Positions 36,664 to 49,004 of a DNA stretch of 64,000 nt are shown here, piece by piece (position 1 is the stretch's first letter; each line of letters opens with the position of its first letter). The position numbers and the translations under genes are program-made. The stretch lies in the NCBI GenBank assembly GCA_007922225.1, contig ML679941.1:61723079-61787078 (forward strand), in the 5' to 3' direction. The notes beneath the pieces were generated by a model that had not been told where the DNA came from, ran no database searches, and was given only the letters and a program-made list of their open reading frames with translations. Source of the DNA: Emydura subglobosa (Eukaryota > Chordata > Testudines > Chelidae).

Positions 36664-39157
36664 CTAACCCTACTGAATTTAGTGCAGTTGTATCAGAGTA
36701 AATTCAGCTGACAGTGTCTAGAGTACAGTTACAGTATGTTAATTTTCTCATGCAACACAAATGGACTACATACGTGCTAAGCAGTAAGATGATATTTATG
36801 ATGACTGAAGGCTGAAGTAAGCTAAAATATTCATAGTCCCAATGCCTCTGGTATCTGGAACTATTCCCTCCTTTTAGAAGTGGGGTGGGGTTTTCACTAC
36901 AACAGATGTGGCCGGATTTCTGTCCCCCTGGCTCCCCAGAGCCCCAGGATGCAGATGGATATCAAGGGCCAAGCCCATAGAACTTCAACACAGAGGGCTT
37001 GCACCACTGCCCTTCTTTGTGTGCCTCCTCTTCTCAATGGAGGTACAGTTCCCTACAGAGCCATTTTGCCTTTGAATCCTCCTACTGTAGTGGAAGATAC
37101 AGATCGGATTCTTTCTGCTCAGAAAGCCACAGGGCTTTACTAGGCTACAGCACCCCCTTGGGGACCAGCTGTTCCATCCTTCAAAATCTGTGGAGCTCTG
37201 AATGTGCAGACTAGGCACATGGGAGTGTGTAGGGTTGGGGAAGACACTCCACCCTCCAATTCCCACTCCTCTGCTGCCTTTCTGGCCACGGAATGGAGTG
37301 GAACACAGCTTTCTGCTTGCAAAGATTTAGGATCCTCTTCTCTTCTTTCTAGTTCAGGGATCAAATCCTGAACTTGGATAAATTCTCACTGACTAAAATG
37401 GCCCCAGCCAGTTAAAAAATGCTGCTAAATCTGCAGCCACAGGGAGACCCCAAGCAAGGGGGCCAGCTGAAATGTTAGTGTGAGGTTCACTGCTCCTAAA
37501 CCAATGCCACATAAAAACTGACAAGGTCTCAGCTCTGTGGTGATGTGCTGAGACATTCTCATTCTCCAGGGGGCTCAGATTTTTATCACATTCCTGAATA
37601 GGGGCAAATCAAAGGTTCATCTCCTCCTTCTGTGTGACAGTCACTCTTTCCTCCACAGAGACATACACTATTTCTAGACCTATTTAGTATTTCTCCCATC
37701 CTTGTGAGACTGCACCCCTCCCAGGCTGGAGAGTGACAGGGGTTTAGAGCAGGTGGGGTGGGGGAGGCATTGGAGGGATGGAAGTTACACCCTGAGCTAC
37801 CAACTCTAATTCTGGGCTGCCTTCTATTCCCAGCGTTGTGGTGTAAAGGAGACAGAAAACTGTGGGACTCCCTGGGGATTGCTTGCACCAGCCCAGTCCT
37901 ATGCCACATCCCCTCTACACCTCACAGCACTTGTCATAGGGGCATACTAGTGGTTGGGTAGGGTTTTGCTGGAGCACTCTGTGTTCTGGGCTGTCCAAGG
38001 TGGCTGAGGGAAGCCAGCACAAGTTAGAGCAGCCAAGGTGGTGGGAGCTGGGAAGCGCTCCAGCCAAACCAAAAATTGTGAGGAAGCAATGGTGCTTTGC
38101 AGTTATATTTACCAGCACCATCTCCCCACCCCCACCCTCCTAAGCTGTGCATCCTGACAAGCACAGCTCAGAATCAAAGCAAAGGAGTACAATGTGAATG
38201 ACTTGGCAGAAGGCCTCAGCCCTGCCCAAACTATCTTTGTCAATGACTTGTGTAAAGACCATAAGACAGTGTGACAAACTGGGAAATATCCACGTTATTT
38301 TTGATGAATATGGTACATGCCCATGTATGTGTTTATGAGGGGTTCCTTGCTATGGGCTTAGATCAAAGGGTTGTTGGGAACCAAGCAGGAAAGGGATAAA
38401 GCAATGCCACCAACAAGAGGCTCAGGAGAAACAAGGGAAAAGCTGTTTATTGGGAAATACCCATTACCTGGCTGTGGCCAGGCCAAGACCTGTTTACTCT
38501 TCCCGAGGATCAAAAGGAGGATAGAAAACATTAGAGGACCCCAGGCTTATAAAAACGTGGGGGTGGAGTGCATGGCCAGAAGTTGTCCAGGGACTATTAG
38601 CTAGAGCTGACAGGGTGATGAGGGGAGTTACAGAGACAGCATGCTGAAAGCAGGACAGTCTGCTCCCCTAAGCCAGAGATGTGGGTTAACTGGGCTGAGG
38701 GAAACTTATGGAAGCTGCCAAGGGAAGATTAAGGTGTAGCACTATATAGGTGCTATATATATATATAACTTCCATATAGGCCTTCTATTGTTTTTGCCCT
38801 TTACTCTACATGGTTTGTACCTTTTGGGGGAATGAATTCATAATGCTTTGTTTTGAAAATGCTGTTTTTGAGTTGCTTTAATCACCTTGTCGGTCACAGG
38901 TCCTCCCAAGTGAGAGGGCTTATAGGTGCCAGATGCAACTGGACCTGTCAAGTCAACACAACTGGGAAAAGGGGGCTGCAGCCCAGAGACCCAGTCTGAG
39001 CAGCTGGACTGAGTGGTTCCACCCAGCATGAGGTGCAGGAGGCCAGGCCTGTCACCTGAGGGGAGCACGGAAAGGGATGAACAGGGCCCAAGGTGCAGTT
39101 CTCGCAGTAACCATGACACAGTCTTTGCCCCATAGGGTGAGGTCTTTATATCTGCTT
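36664..39157. other. Gene-free sequence, partly repeat-like
   Basis: No coding region is supported. The part at about 38270-39120 has the look of an LTR-type repeat (TG start, CA end, TATA-like AT run at 38753-38767), but flanking duplications do not match, so this remains a guess. Confidence 0.3.
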
Positions 39158-39232
39158 GCCCAGTGACTAGCACAATGGGGCCCTAATCCTGACTGAGGCC
39201 TTTCAGAGCAGCTGGAATATAAATACATAATA
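39158..39232 (+). repeat. Old interspersed repeat tail, same family as 4031-4158
   Basis: CCCAGTGACTAGCACAATGG, GGGCCCTAATCCTGACTGAGG split by the line break, and an AATAATAATAA tail, in opposite orientation to the copies at 4031 and 8727. Confidence 0.5.
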
Positions 39233-39445
39233 ATAATAAGGATAAATCTCCAGGTATATAGGCAGCAGGTTTAAAACAAACAAAAGGAAGTATTTATTCA
39301 CACAATGCACAGTCAACCTGTTGAACTCTTTGCCAGAGGATGTTGTGAAGGACACGGCGATAACACGGTTCAAGAAAAAACTTGATGAATTCATGGAGGA
39401 TAGCTCCATCAATGGCTATTAGCCAGGATGGACAGGGATGCAAAA
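39233..39445 (+). repeat. CR1-type LINE 3' fragment
   Basis: GGAAGTATTTATTCACACAA, then LPEDVVKDTAITRFKKKLD in a forward frame, then TCAATGGCTATTAGCCAGGA. This is the end of a CR1-type ORF2 and its 3' UTR. It is diverged and short. Confidence 0.6.
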
Positions 39446-40965
39446 CCAAACCATATAGATGCTGTTTTTTTGCCTATGATCCAACTGTGACTCATTATCC
39501 TTGTGTTTCTAAAGACAAGAGTCACTGAACACAATTCTGCACTAACACCTACCTACTGATTGTGCTCCGACTTCGGAGCACTCCAGTCAAACCCCATCCC
39601 CCGTTTTGTGGTGTAAATCCACATAAGCGTTGGTCCACACACTCTTTGAGAGTAAAATATGGTTGGCAATTGGACACAGGAATGTTTTTATGTAAACATA
39701 AAACATCTTTTTTATATTTTAATGAAATTCTTTAGTGTTTTGGTTACTAATGGATTAACTTTATTTTTAATTCATTTATATTTGAAAATTTAAGAGTTTT
39801 TTGTTTTTTAAATTTGGTCCAACTTCAAAGGAAGAATTTTTAGTTTCAAGATACAGTTCTCATTAGTCTCTTGCTGTTCTGGCTCAGCAGTCAGATTGAT
39901 GCTTGGATACTACAATGATGAGATCCATAGAAATGGATACAAACTGCTTCTGGTACGGGGGTGAAAAAATCTGAACTCTATTCCTAACTCTGGTGTTATG
40001 TAGAGGCAAGTGTGAATCCGAACATTGCCACCTCAGCTCGTCCTTCTTTAAAAATCAATGTCCTTTATATAAGCATATATAAAAAGCACAACACAATTGA
40101 CGGGTGTGGGGGGAAGAATCTTCCATTGACTTAATTCAAATTAGATTTGTGGAAACTAGCTGAAAATTCCCGCTGGTTCCATTTGGCAAAGCTTTGGAGC
40201 AGAGCAACTGGGTTACTGCATCCCCAGTAGACAACAAAAGAGGTCAGTTGAAGGATTCTAATGGAGGGCATTACACTAATAGAAATTCTCTCTCATGGGT
40301 CTGATCCATAGCCCATGTTGGTTAGTAGGCATCTTTCCATTGGCCTCAGTGTAGAATCGTCTTTGTGTTCTATTGGGTGACCAAGATTTTTTTTTGCCAA
40401 ATAGAACAAAACAGTGATTTTTACTTGATATTCCATGGATGGAATGATCATGTGTGTGCAGATCAGTAGGTACACAGGTCCTACCTTCCAGGAACAGAGA
40501 CACTTACTTAAAGTTACAAGCTGAGTGATTCATTATATCAAGAACATTAACTTTATCATCACAACAATTGTGCATAGCATTTTTCATTAAAACAATTCCC
40601 CTCCCCCAAAAAATGATACCCTGTTTTAAATAATCCAATTACAGTGTTATTAAACAATCTGTAGAGAGAAAGTAAAATTAAGTGGCTCCTAAATAAGTGA
40701 CCTTATTTTGCAAAACCCTTGATCACCTAGCAGCTCCTGTTGATTTCCATGGTGGATGTTGGGTGCAAGGCGCTCTTGAAGATCATTCATTTGGAGTCTA
40801 ATATGAGGCTCCTATTTTTGAAAATCTTGGCCGCCATTTTTATAGTAAACATCAATGTTTAGTAAAATCAGGGTGAAGCAGTTGGTAATGATATTTGTTT
40901 TTCTTGCTTACTTTTCAAAACAAAATTTTGGGAAGTGGGTGAATGGGGGTCTTTAAGTACCTGCG
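39446..40965. other. Gene-free sequence
   Basis: Nothing coding or repetitive could be identified with confidence. Confidence 0.35.
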
Positions 40966-41098
40966 GGGTCGTGGCCTAAAACTTAAATACATGCTTAACT
41001 TTATGCACCTAAGTATTCTCTTTGGAGCCAATGGAAGTATTCATGTGTGTAAAGTTAAGCATGTGCTTAAAGGCATGTAGGCTCTGGGCCTTAGTCAA
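40966..41098. repeat. Palindromic interspersed repeat
   Basis: ATGCTTAACTTTATGCACC on the left and GTGTAAAGTTAAGCATGTGC on the right are inverted copies separated by TTTGGAGCCAATGGAAGT. The outer ends GGCCTAAAAC and CTCTGGGCC also pair roughly. Confidence 0.6.
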
Positions 41099-41893
41099 TA
41101 AGAAGGATGAGATCTCTCTGTATAACTGATGGGACCTGTGAGGAGGATGAAAAGCCCTGTATAAATTGAGTTTGTTTATTTAAGCTGATGGTCTGGAAAT
41201 CTATCTTCCTATGTGTGACTTAATCTTCTGTCCCAGATTCATTTTTTCATTTTAAATTAATCCTGGAATGTTAGAAGCAAATGTCATTAGTGTCTCTACC
41301 AAAACTTTCCAGAGCAGCAGCATTGATCATGTTGCTGCAGGCGTTTGTTTCTGAAGGCTTTAAAGCCTCCCTGGAAAAGTTAGAGAAGTTGTCTGTGATA
41401 GATTATATTAAAAATGGATGAAATTCTGCTTGACTTACTCACATGAGTAGTCCTATTTGACTCTCTGGCCTTGAAGGTAATCCCAACAAAAGCCCTTGGG
41501 GCACTCCTACATATTGCTCTCATTGTGCAGTAAAATCACATGGTTATTAAATATTTTGCTATAATTTTTTTTTGAGCAATGAGTGCTCTTTGCTCCTATT
41601 CTTGCTTGTTTTCCAAAGAAAAACACTAATTTGGTACCCATTTGTAAATTTGGTCCTCAAGACTCCCTTCATTTGATAAGTGTCAGAACTATGCAGGTTA
41701 GCTGCTTTAACAGTAACAGTTCTGGTGGCTTGGTCAAGTCTCTGAAAGGGCTGGTGTTAGGGCATAGCAAGCAGGGCAATTGCCAGGGGCCCCATGAAGC
41801 TAAATTACATGATATCTACAGTTACTGCAGGTAAATGTAGTGCGAGCATTACAGTAATTTAATCTCTAAAAGTGGAACTAAATCACACTAAAG
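41099..41893. other. Gene-free sequence
   Basis: No feature supported. Confidence 0.35.
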
Positions 41894-41965
41894 CAGAGGT
41901 TTTCAAATTATGGGGCACACCCCCAGAGGGGTGCAGAGGAATATTCAGTGGTGGGGCAAGCAGAG
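41894..41965 (+). repeat. hAT-like repeat end, same family as 53026-53462
   Basis: CAGAGGTTTTCAAATTATGG and GGGTGCAGAGGAATATTC match the left end of the element at 53026. The right end is missing or unrecognised. Confidence 0.55.
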
Positions 41966-42804
41966 ATATCAGGCAGCTTGGGCTTCAGGCCTGGGTGGCA
42001 AGATGGGGGTTTACTCTTTAGTTTCTGCCCTGGGCCCCAGCGAGGCTAATGCTGGCCCTGGTCTCTGCTATTATTTCAACTTGGAAGCTGCTGAGTTGTC
42101 AGATTCTGACTGCGCCATACAGCAAATTATTCTAACTGTGTATATCAATGTGTACAATGCAATAACACTGCTCCTTTGAACGTCTGTGAACATTGTAGTA
42201 GTGCCTTTCAAAACACTAGTTCCTGATTATCCCTGCAATTTCCAATAAATTCTCTCTCATTAGTTGGTCAATTCCAGAAAGGTTAATGCCACTCAAGGGG
42301 ATTAAGTCCACTAGGATACTCTGGTTGGGTAGCATGATGCTTAGGGGCTTTATAAATACCAAGGTAGATAGACTTAAAATTTTATTTTCCAAATAGAATA
42401 ATTTTTAGGAGCTTGGTCCTGAATTGATTTCAGTGTAGAACTGCAGGCCCGAGCCCTATTTTGGGTCAGTGAGTGAGGGAAGCATCAGTGGATTTGTTTT
42501 GACATTGTAATTCTCAGATTCTGTTAAACAGACTGAAGCAATTGTTGATGAGGAAAAAAAATCAACATCTGGACTGAAAATGTAAGCCACAGGTCCCCGC
42601 CAATGTAACTCAGACATTGTAGCCTAAAAACTGATGTTTATAAAGATAGTGTACGGTAGCTATGCATAAAATAATAGGCCTAATGCAATGGACTCTAATC
42701 ATGAGTGCTCTTTAATTCCTTTTAGCTTCAATGGAAGTCAGGTGCCTGCCCTCAGATCTACTTTTATAAGGACTGATTCCGAAACGGCATATTTAACACA
42801 TTTA
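41966..42804. other. Gene-free sequence
   Basis: No gene is visible. Part of 41966-42060 may continue the repeat before it. Confidence 0.35.
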
Positions 42805-43408
42805 ACGGCATATTGGGCTGCATTAGTAGGAGCATTGCCAGCAGATTGAAGGAAGTGATTATTCCCCTCTATTTGGCACTGGTGAGACCACATTTGGACT
42901 ATTGTGTCCAGTTTTGGGCCCCCACTACAGGAAGGATGTGTACAAATTTGAGAGAGTAAAGCGGAGAGCAATGAAAATGATTAGGGGGATGAAGCACAAG
43001 ACTTATGAGGAGAGGCTGAGGGAACTAGACTTGTTTAGTCTGCAGAAGAGAAGAATGGGGTGGGGAGGGTTAATAGTGACCTTCAACTACCTGAACGGGG
43101 GTTCCAGGGAGGATGGAGCTAGGTTGTTCTCAGTAATGGCAGATGACAGAACAAAGAGCAATAGTCTCAAGTTGCAGTGGGGGAGGTCTAGGTTGGATGT
43201 TAGGAAAATCTTTTTCACTAGGTGAAGCACTGGAATAGGTTACCAAGGGAGGGAATCTGCATCCTCAGAGGTCTTTAAGGCCTGGCTTGACAAAGCCCTG
43301 GCTGAAGTGATTTAATTGGGGTTGGTCCTGTTCAAGCAGGGGGTTGGACTAGATGATTAGATGACCTCCTGAGGTCTCTTCCAATCCTAATCTTCTATGA
43401 TACTATGA
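42805..43408 (+). pseudogene. CR1 LINE ORF2 C-terminus and 3' end
   Basis: Forward frames contain [15 protein letters not shown] in the first part and [32 protein letters not shown] and [18 protein letters not shown] in 42902-43225, the conserved CR1 ORF2 C-terminal region. A frameshift near 42920 and a stop at 43223-43225 break it. The 3' end is TCTTCTATGATACTATGA at about 43391-43408. It is 5'-truncated. Confidence 0.85.
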
Positions 43409-43753
43409 AGTTGCTGAGCCCAGCCCCCCCAGACTCCTGTGGATGTCAATGTGCATTGCAGAGGGTGAGTCTCATGATCTGAGTGTGAAAACTGTAAAAC
43501 ACTTATTAGTGGGGTTTTTAATTTCATAAATTTGTGTGTGTGTCAGAAAAGCAATTATTTTTACATTACTTTGGTTAATGCATCACTACAATATTCGTCT
43601 GCCTGGCAGGGCTTTTCTTGGGTGATTAATTTGCTTGTGGGCCTGGTCATGCATTCCCCACCATGGCAAGAATCCCATTGAGTTCAATGGGAGACTAGTC
43701 AAAGTAGCAAATGGTGAATCAGGCCCATTTTTAAAAAAACTGGCTTGAGGATA
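43409..43753. other. Gene-free sequence
   Basis: No feature supported. Confidence 0.35.
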
Positions 43754-43936
43754 AAGGATCAGATTTTCAAATGTACTTAGGTACCTAAAGATGAAGCTAA
43801 GTGCCTAGTGTGATTTACTGACAATGTCATGGATTATTTAAGACAATGAAATCAGTAGGAGTCATGGGCCTATGTTCTTTTGAAAATTCCTGTCTGCATT
43901 TTTAGGCACCTAAATACCTTTAAAAATCTGTCCCTA
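43754..43936. repeat. Palindromic interspersed repeat
   Basis: CAGATTTTCAAATGTACTTA and GGTACCTAAAGA on the left pair with TTTAGGCACCTAAATACC and TTTAAAAATCTG on the right. Fragments of the same family occur at about 33640-33672 and 56905-56940. Confidence 0.6.
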
Positions 43937-43989
43937 AGGTCCCAATTTAGCAAGGTATTTAAGCACATGCCTAGCTTTAAGTGTGGGCT

Positions 43990-44385
43990 CCTTACAGAAT
44001 GGGGGAGGCAACCTAATGGCAGATGGTGTGGAAAAAGGTGAAGTATTCAATGTTTTTTTTGCCTCTGTGTTCACAGACAAGGTCAGCTCCCAGACTACTG
44101 CACTGGGCAGCACAGAATGGGGAGGAGATGAGCAGCCCTCCGTGGTGAACGAATAGGTTCAAGACTATTTAGAAAGGCTGGACATGCACAAGTCAATGGG
44201 GCCAGATGCAGTGCATCCGAGGGTGCTGAGGGAGTTGGCTGATGTGATTACAAAGCTATTGGCCATTATCTTTGAAAATTTGTGGCAATTGGGGGAAGTC
44301 CTGGATGATTGGAAAAAGGCAAATATAGTGCCCATCTTCAAAAAAGGGAAGAAGGAGGATCCTAGGTGCTATCACAACACAACTA
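43990..44385 (+). pseudogene. CR1 LINE ORF2 fragment (start of the RT domain)
   Basis: Forward frames read NVFFASVFTDKVSSQTT, then MHKSMGPDAVHPRVLRELAD and WKKANIVPIFKKGKKEDPR (44184-44390), the CR1 region just before and at the start of reverse transcriptase. An in-frame TAG at about 44154 and loss of the sequence after the KEDPR stretch make it a fragment. The next CR1 segment begins about 700 bases later. Confidence 0.85.
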
Positions 44386-45090
44386 ATTAATAATAGCATT
44401 TTAGAGAATTACTTTATTGTTGTAAAGTGACATGTTGGTAAGATGAACAAGGAAGAATATGGCACATTTGTAAGGCACCATGAAAGCACTTGTGAATTGG
44501 TAATTATTCTGCAGAACTGCTACAGCAATTTCTTACTGTCTAGTAGGTATGCCACTGAAATTATTTTTTATCCTATTTGGACATAGAAAATGTTTGACTA
44601 TATGCAGTTGGTTGTCTGGAGTATGTTCTGCCTAATTAAAAGGTAAACAGTAATTGGTATAATCAAATAATTGATTTTATCTAGGGTTCACATTTGCCCT
44701 CTTATAGGAATTCAGGATTTGGTTGTACAATATAGCATCGAGTTCTTATTTTGTGTGCTATTGGATCCCCAGACAGATGACTCTGTAGTCATCTTGCTTT
44801 TGCTTTTCTCAGCAACATCACAAACAATAGACCTTAAAAAAAAAAAAGTGGCTGTACTTCAGTTCATACTGTCCTGTGGAGAACAGGTAGTGAGCCACCA
44901 CCTCTGGGTAACTCCTGACTGTGATTGGGTGTGTGAGAGAGAGACAGAGATCTTAGACTGGGCTAGCAGAGAGATTGTCTGTGCAATGAGTAAGGCGTGG
45001 GGGGGCCTTCACAAATAATAGTCTTAATATTTTTATTGTTGAAATATGATCTATTGATGTATTTAAGCCTATGCAAGGTGACATCTGCTG
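44386..45090. other. Gene-free sequence between two CR1 segments
   Basis: Not recognisable as the RT core that would join the two CR1 fragments, so either a replacement or two independent insertions. Confidence 0.4.
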
Positions 45091-45963
45091 GGGGGAGTGG
45101 TAGATACCCTGGAGGGTAGGGATAGGATACAGAGTGACCTAAACAAACTGGAGGATTGGGCCAAAAGAAATCTAATGAGGTTCAACAAGGAGAAGTGCAG
45201 AGTCCTCCACTTAGGAAGGAAGAATCCCATGCACAGCTATAGACTGGGGACTGACGAGCTGGGCAGCAGCTCTGCAGAAAAGGACCTGGGGGTAACGGTG
45301 GATAAAAAGCTGGATATGAGTCAGCAGTGTGCCCTGGTTGTCAAGAAGGCTAATGGCATATTGGGCTGCATTAGGAGGGGCATTGCCAGCAGGTCACGGG
45401 AAGTGATTATTCCCCTCTATTCGGCATTGGTGAGGCCGCATTTAGAATACTGTGTCCAGTTTTGGGCCCCCCACTACAAAAAAGATGTGGACAATTTGGA
45501 GAGAGTGCAGCGGAGGGCAACCAAAATGATTAGGGGACTGGAGCACAGGACTTATGAGGAGAGGCTGAGGGAACTGGGCTTGTTTAGTCTGCAAAAGAGA
45601 AGAGTGAGGGGGGATTTGATAGCCGCCTTTAACTACCTGAAAGGGGGTTCCAGGGAGGATGGGGCTAGGCTGTTCTCGGTGGTGGCAGATGACAGAACAA
45701 GGAGCAACGGTCTCAAGTTGCAGGGGGGGAGGTCTAGGTTGGACATTAGGAAAAAGTTTTTTACTAGGAGGGTGGTGAAGCATTGGAATGGGTTACCTAG
45801 GGAGGTGGTGGAATCTCCATCCTTACAGGTTTTTAAGCTGAGGCTTGACAAAGCCCTGGTTGGGATGATATAGCTGAGGTTAGTCCTGCTTTGAGCAGGG
45901 GGTTGGACTAGATGACCTCCTGAGGTCCCTTCCAACTCTATGATTCTATGATTCTATGATTCT
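45091..45963 (+). mobile_element. CR1 LINE, 5'-truncated, with open ORF2 C-terminus and intact 3' end
   Basis: An uninterrupted forward frame from about 45094 to the stop at 45871-45873 (about 259 codons) covers the RT thumb and C-terminal region. Landmarks are [54 protein letters not shown] and [18 protein letters not shown]. The 3' end has GGGTTGGACTAGATGACC and (ATTCTATG)n at 45938-45963, the CR1 hallmark. With no internal stop it is the least decayed CR1 in the window. It lacks the catalytic RT motifs and the endonuclease, so it is not mobile. Confidence 0.92.
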
Positions 45964-46899
45964 AAGTACATAAAGGTTAATTTAAGACTACCAAGTGCTA
46001 AATGCAATGAGAGGAGGTCACTGATGTGAGACACTGATTTGTTACCAGTTTCAGTGACACAGATTGTTAATGATGTTATGGTCCAGATTTTTATTTTGGA
46101 TGATATTGCTCTTTCTTCTTTTCCATTAATTTGTCTCACATTATTCACTTGACCCATAGTTAAAATAAATATTTTATGCATAGTATCAGTATTTGCTTCT
46201 TATTGCAGGGAGGTTAATGGAATTACTTGTTAGATCCTTTTGGTCACATTCATATTTTATTCTTTTGTAAATAGCAAGAATAAGCTTTGCTTATACTCAC
46301 TTGCTTTGTGAATAGTAAACAAAAGGAACTTACCATGCATTTGCTTACTGTAATGGGAACTGTAACCATAAAGGAATTGTTCAATTTCATGTGACATATT
46401 TTTTGCCTTTGTTTAAAAAACTCTTTTCCGGTAATACCTGGCCAGGTGGAAGAGGAATTGAGGCACAAGCAGAGGGACTCCCTGATGGGAAGCCGTTATG
46501 TAGAACATCATTGCAATGATATGCTGAGAAGAAGAAGCAGGATCACTCAAAGGAATTCACGCTTGGTATGAAGTTACTGTGAGATTAGTAGGAATGAATA
46601 AGGACCAGTTGTTCTTACCTTAAGAAAGAGCTGAGAGAGTACCTTGCTGGATATAGGTTTCAAGAAGGAAGCAGACACCTGGTCAGGAACTGGACTGAGA
46701 CCAACCACTCCTTTCAAATAGTACAATAAGACGGTAACCACTTCTACTACTACCATATTATTTTACATTTGAGCCACAACTCTAGATGTGAAAGGCTCTG
46801 TGCAATCGAACCCCAACGTGTTCAGTCCTGTTTCTAAATTAGATGCGTTTTAAATGGTGAAATGCTTTTCATTTGTCAGTCCTTATTGTAAGTGATATC
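45964..46899. other. Gene-free sequence
   Basis: AT-rich; no feature could be supported. Confidence 0.35.
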
Positions 46900-47249
46900 T
46901 CAGGCCTGTTCTACACTGGCAATGGAGGTCGACGTAATGCTACTTACATCGATCCCCTAAATTATGCATCTCCACTGGCACGAAAGTTCCGCCGATCTAA
47001 AGCACGGTAAAATCCAACCTAATAAAACCATCTCCGCAAGTGATGTAGCGCTGAAGTCAAATTCCATGGGTCAAATTTGTATCAGTGTAGCAGAGTGCCA
47101 TTAGCCTCCAGGAGGTATCCCATAATGCTCCGTTGTGACTGCTTTGGACATTCATACTCTGCTGCAACATGGCCACGTAATCAGGAAATAGCTGCTCCCC
47201 TCAAGCCCTAGGAAATTTAGAATTCCCATTTCCAGTTTGGACAGCGTGG

Positions 47250-47805
47250 AGAGAACTTTGTAGCTGAACTGCTCAAATGCAGTGACTGCACGGCCCAAAT
47301 GCACTCCAGCATGGAGTCGACCAGAGGTTTTAGATCTCATCAGTCTGTGGGGTGAAGAGTGTGTTCTGGTTCAGTTCCGAGCCAGCAAACGAAATTTAGA
47401 TATCTATGAAAAGATATCTCATGGCATGTTGGAGAAGGGGCACAACAGGGACATGCAGCAGTGCTGTGTTAAGATCAAAGAGCTGAGACAAGCTTATCAG
47501 AAAATTAGGGAAGCTAACAGCCATTCTGGCTCCTCGCCCAAAACATGCCACTTTTACGATGAACTGCATGCAATTCTCGACGGTTACCCCACCACTGTGC
47601 CATCATGCAGCATTGACACCTCTGAAGAACCCCAGTCCAGGACGAATGAGGATGACTCTGTGGATGAGGAGTGCAGAGTGCTGGACAGTGGGGGGTATCC
47701 ATTCTCCTTGAGAGCCAGGACCTGTTCATTACCCCAGAGCAGTCCAGCCAAACCCAGGACAGTGGGACTGATCGAGTTGCCAGGGAAGGCACATCTGGTG
47801 AGTGT
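47250..47805 (+). pseudogene. Harbinger Myb/SANT-like DNA-binding gene, first exon, copy 2
   Basis: The frame from 47282 reads PAWSRPEVLDLISLWGEE, then YEKISHGMLEKGHNRDMQQC, CVKIKELRQAYQKIREAN and KTCHFYDELHAILDG, a complete Myb/SANT-like domain with the conserved Trp residues. The acidic tail follows (NEDDSVDEEC). Near 47690 (GTGGGGGG run) a frameshift moves the expected LFITPEQSSQTQDSG tail into the frame at 47671-47859. A GTGAGTG donor follows ACATCTG at about 47799. No start codon in frame is obvious upstream; 47282 uses a Met-equivalent codon. Confidence 0.85.
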
Positions 47806-48734
47806 GTGTGGCAAATCTCATTTTTGCGGTTATGTCCCCAGTCCAGGTTCTTAAAATGAGTTTGTGTTTTGGGGGGGATGGGCTTCCTGGGTGTTGGCAA
47901 ACTTCAGTGGAGGGTTACTCCCAGAACAGACTATTTATGTGCAGAGGTATGATCCGAGAATCCTCTGTGGATATATCAAGGCAATGTTTATGTAGGCAAT
48001 CTTTTATCTTTTATAGAAGCTTTCTGGGGAAGGCAGCCTTATTTCTTCCACCATGATAGGATACTTCTCCCTGCCACTCTGCTATTAAATGGGCAGGCAT
48101 CATCGTGGAACACAGAATAACAGCATAAGGGCGAGGCCTGTACCCTGATGCTTGCAGAAAATCTTCCCTTTCTGCCTGCGTTACCCTCAGGAGACTATCA
48201 TCACACATGATCACCTAGGGAAGATGGCGCAAATTTAAAATACCAGACCAATACAGTCATTGTGTGTTTTTCTTCTGCCGTGGACTGTGTCCCTGGGTAC
48301 CTCCCTGAGACAATTCCTAGTCCTAGTATTGTTGATATGGGTGTTAGGGCAACCAGTGTCCTGACCCATATGTTTTCTGCTGCTACCCTTCACCCGCAGC
48401 ATCCTCTAATCTGTTTTGCCCACCTCCTCCCAAACCGGTCACTGGGATGTTACAGGGGAGCCCAGTGATCCCTCTCCTTGCTCAAGTGTGGATTGTGGAT
48501 TTTAGTGCTAATGAAACCTCTCTATAATGGATGCAAGGGCCCCTTGCTTACCATGTCTGGAACGCCACTCTGACCCATCCAATACATACAGATTGGAATG
48601 TGGGTCTGACTTCCCCTTGTGAACATGAAGGGGAGTTCTTTTTACATTGTAACATTCTTTTTACTACTTTGTGTCAGCTAACAATGGCAACTTTGTACTT
48701 TGCTTTTCTTACAATCGACACTTCGGCCTTCAGC

Positions 48735-49004
48735 CCACTTTGCAGAACTCCTGCTGAAAGACTTTCCCAGATTAGGAAGCAGAAAAAAATAACACAGGAT
48801 GACATATTCAGTGAACTAATGAATGCCTCCACGGCTGCTGACACAGAGCTCAAAGCCTGGAGGATGTCCTTGTCTGAAAAATTAGACATGGACATGGAAC
48901 ACAGAAGATCTGCGCAGGAGCATGATACGCAACAGGAAATGCTGCGTATTATGGGGGATCAGTCTGACATGCTGAGGCATCTGGTAGAGCTCCAAGAAGA
49001 GTAG
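48735..49004 (+). pseudogene. Harbinger Myb-like gene, C-terminal exon, copy 2
   Basis: The end of the frame at 48531-49004 reads ERLSQIRKQKKITQDDIFSE, LMNASTAADTELKAWRMSL and QEMLRIMGDQSDMLRHLVEL, a charged helical C-terminus typical of these Myb-like partners. A plausible splice acceptor TTTGCAG lies just before AACTCCTGCTG (about 48738-48744). The part of the frame before 48735 is probably intron. Confidence 0.7.

Noticed and set aside
38271..39118. Possible second LTR
   Set aside because: TG and CA ends can be chosen, but flanking bases do not duplicate and no clear TATA-polyadenylation pairing was found.
45442..45935. Reverse frames opposite the 45 kb CR1
   Set aside because: Shadows of the intact CR1 coding frame.
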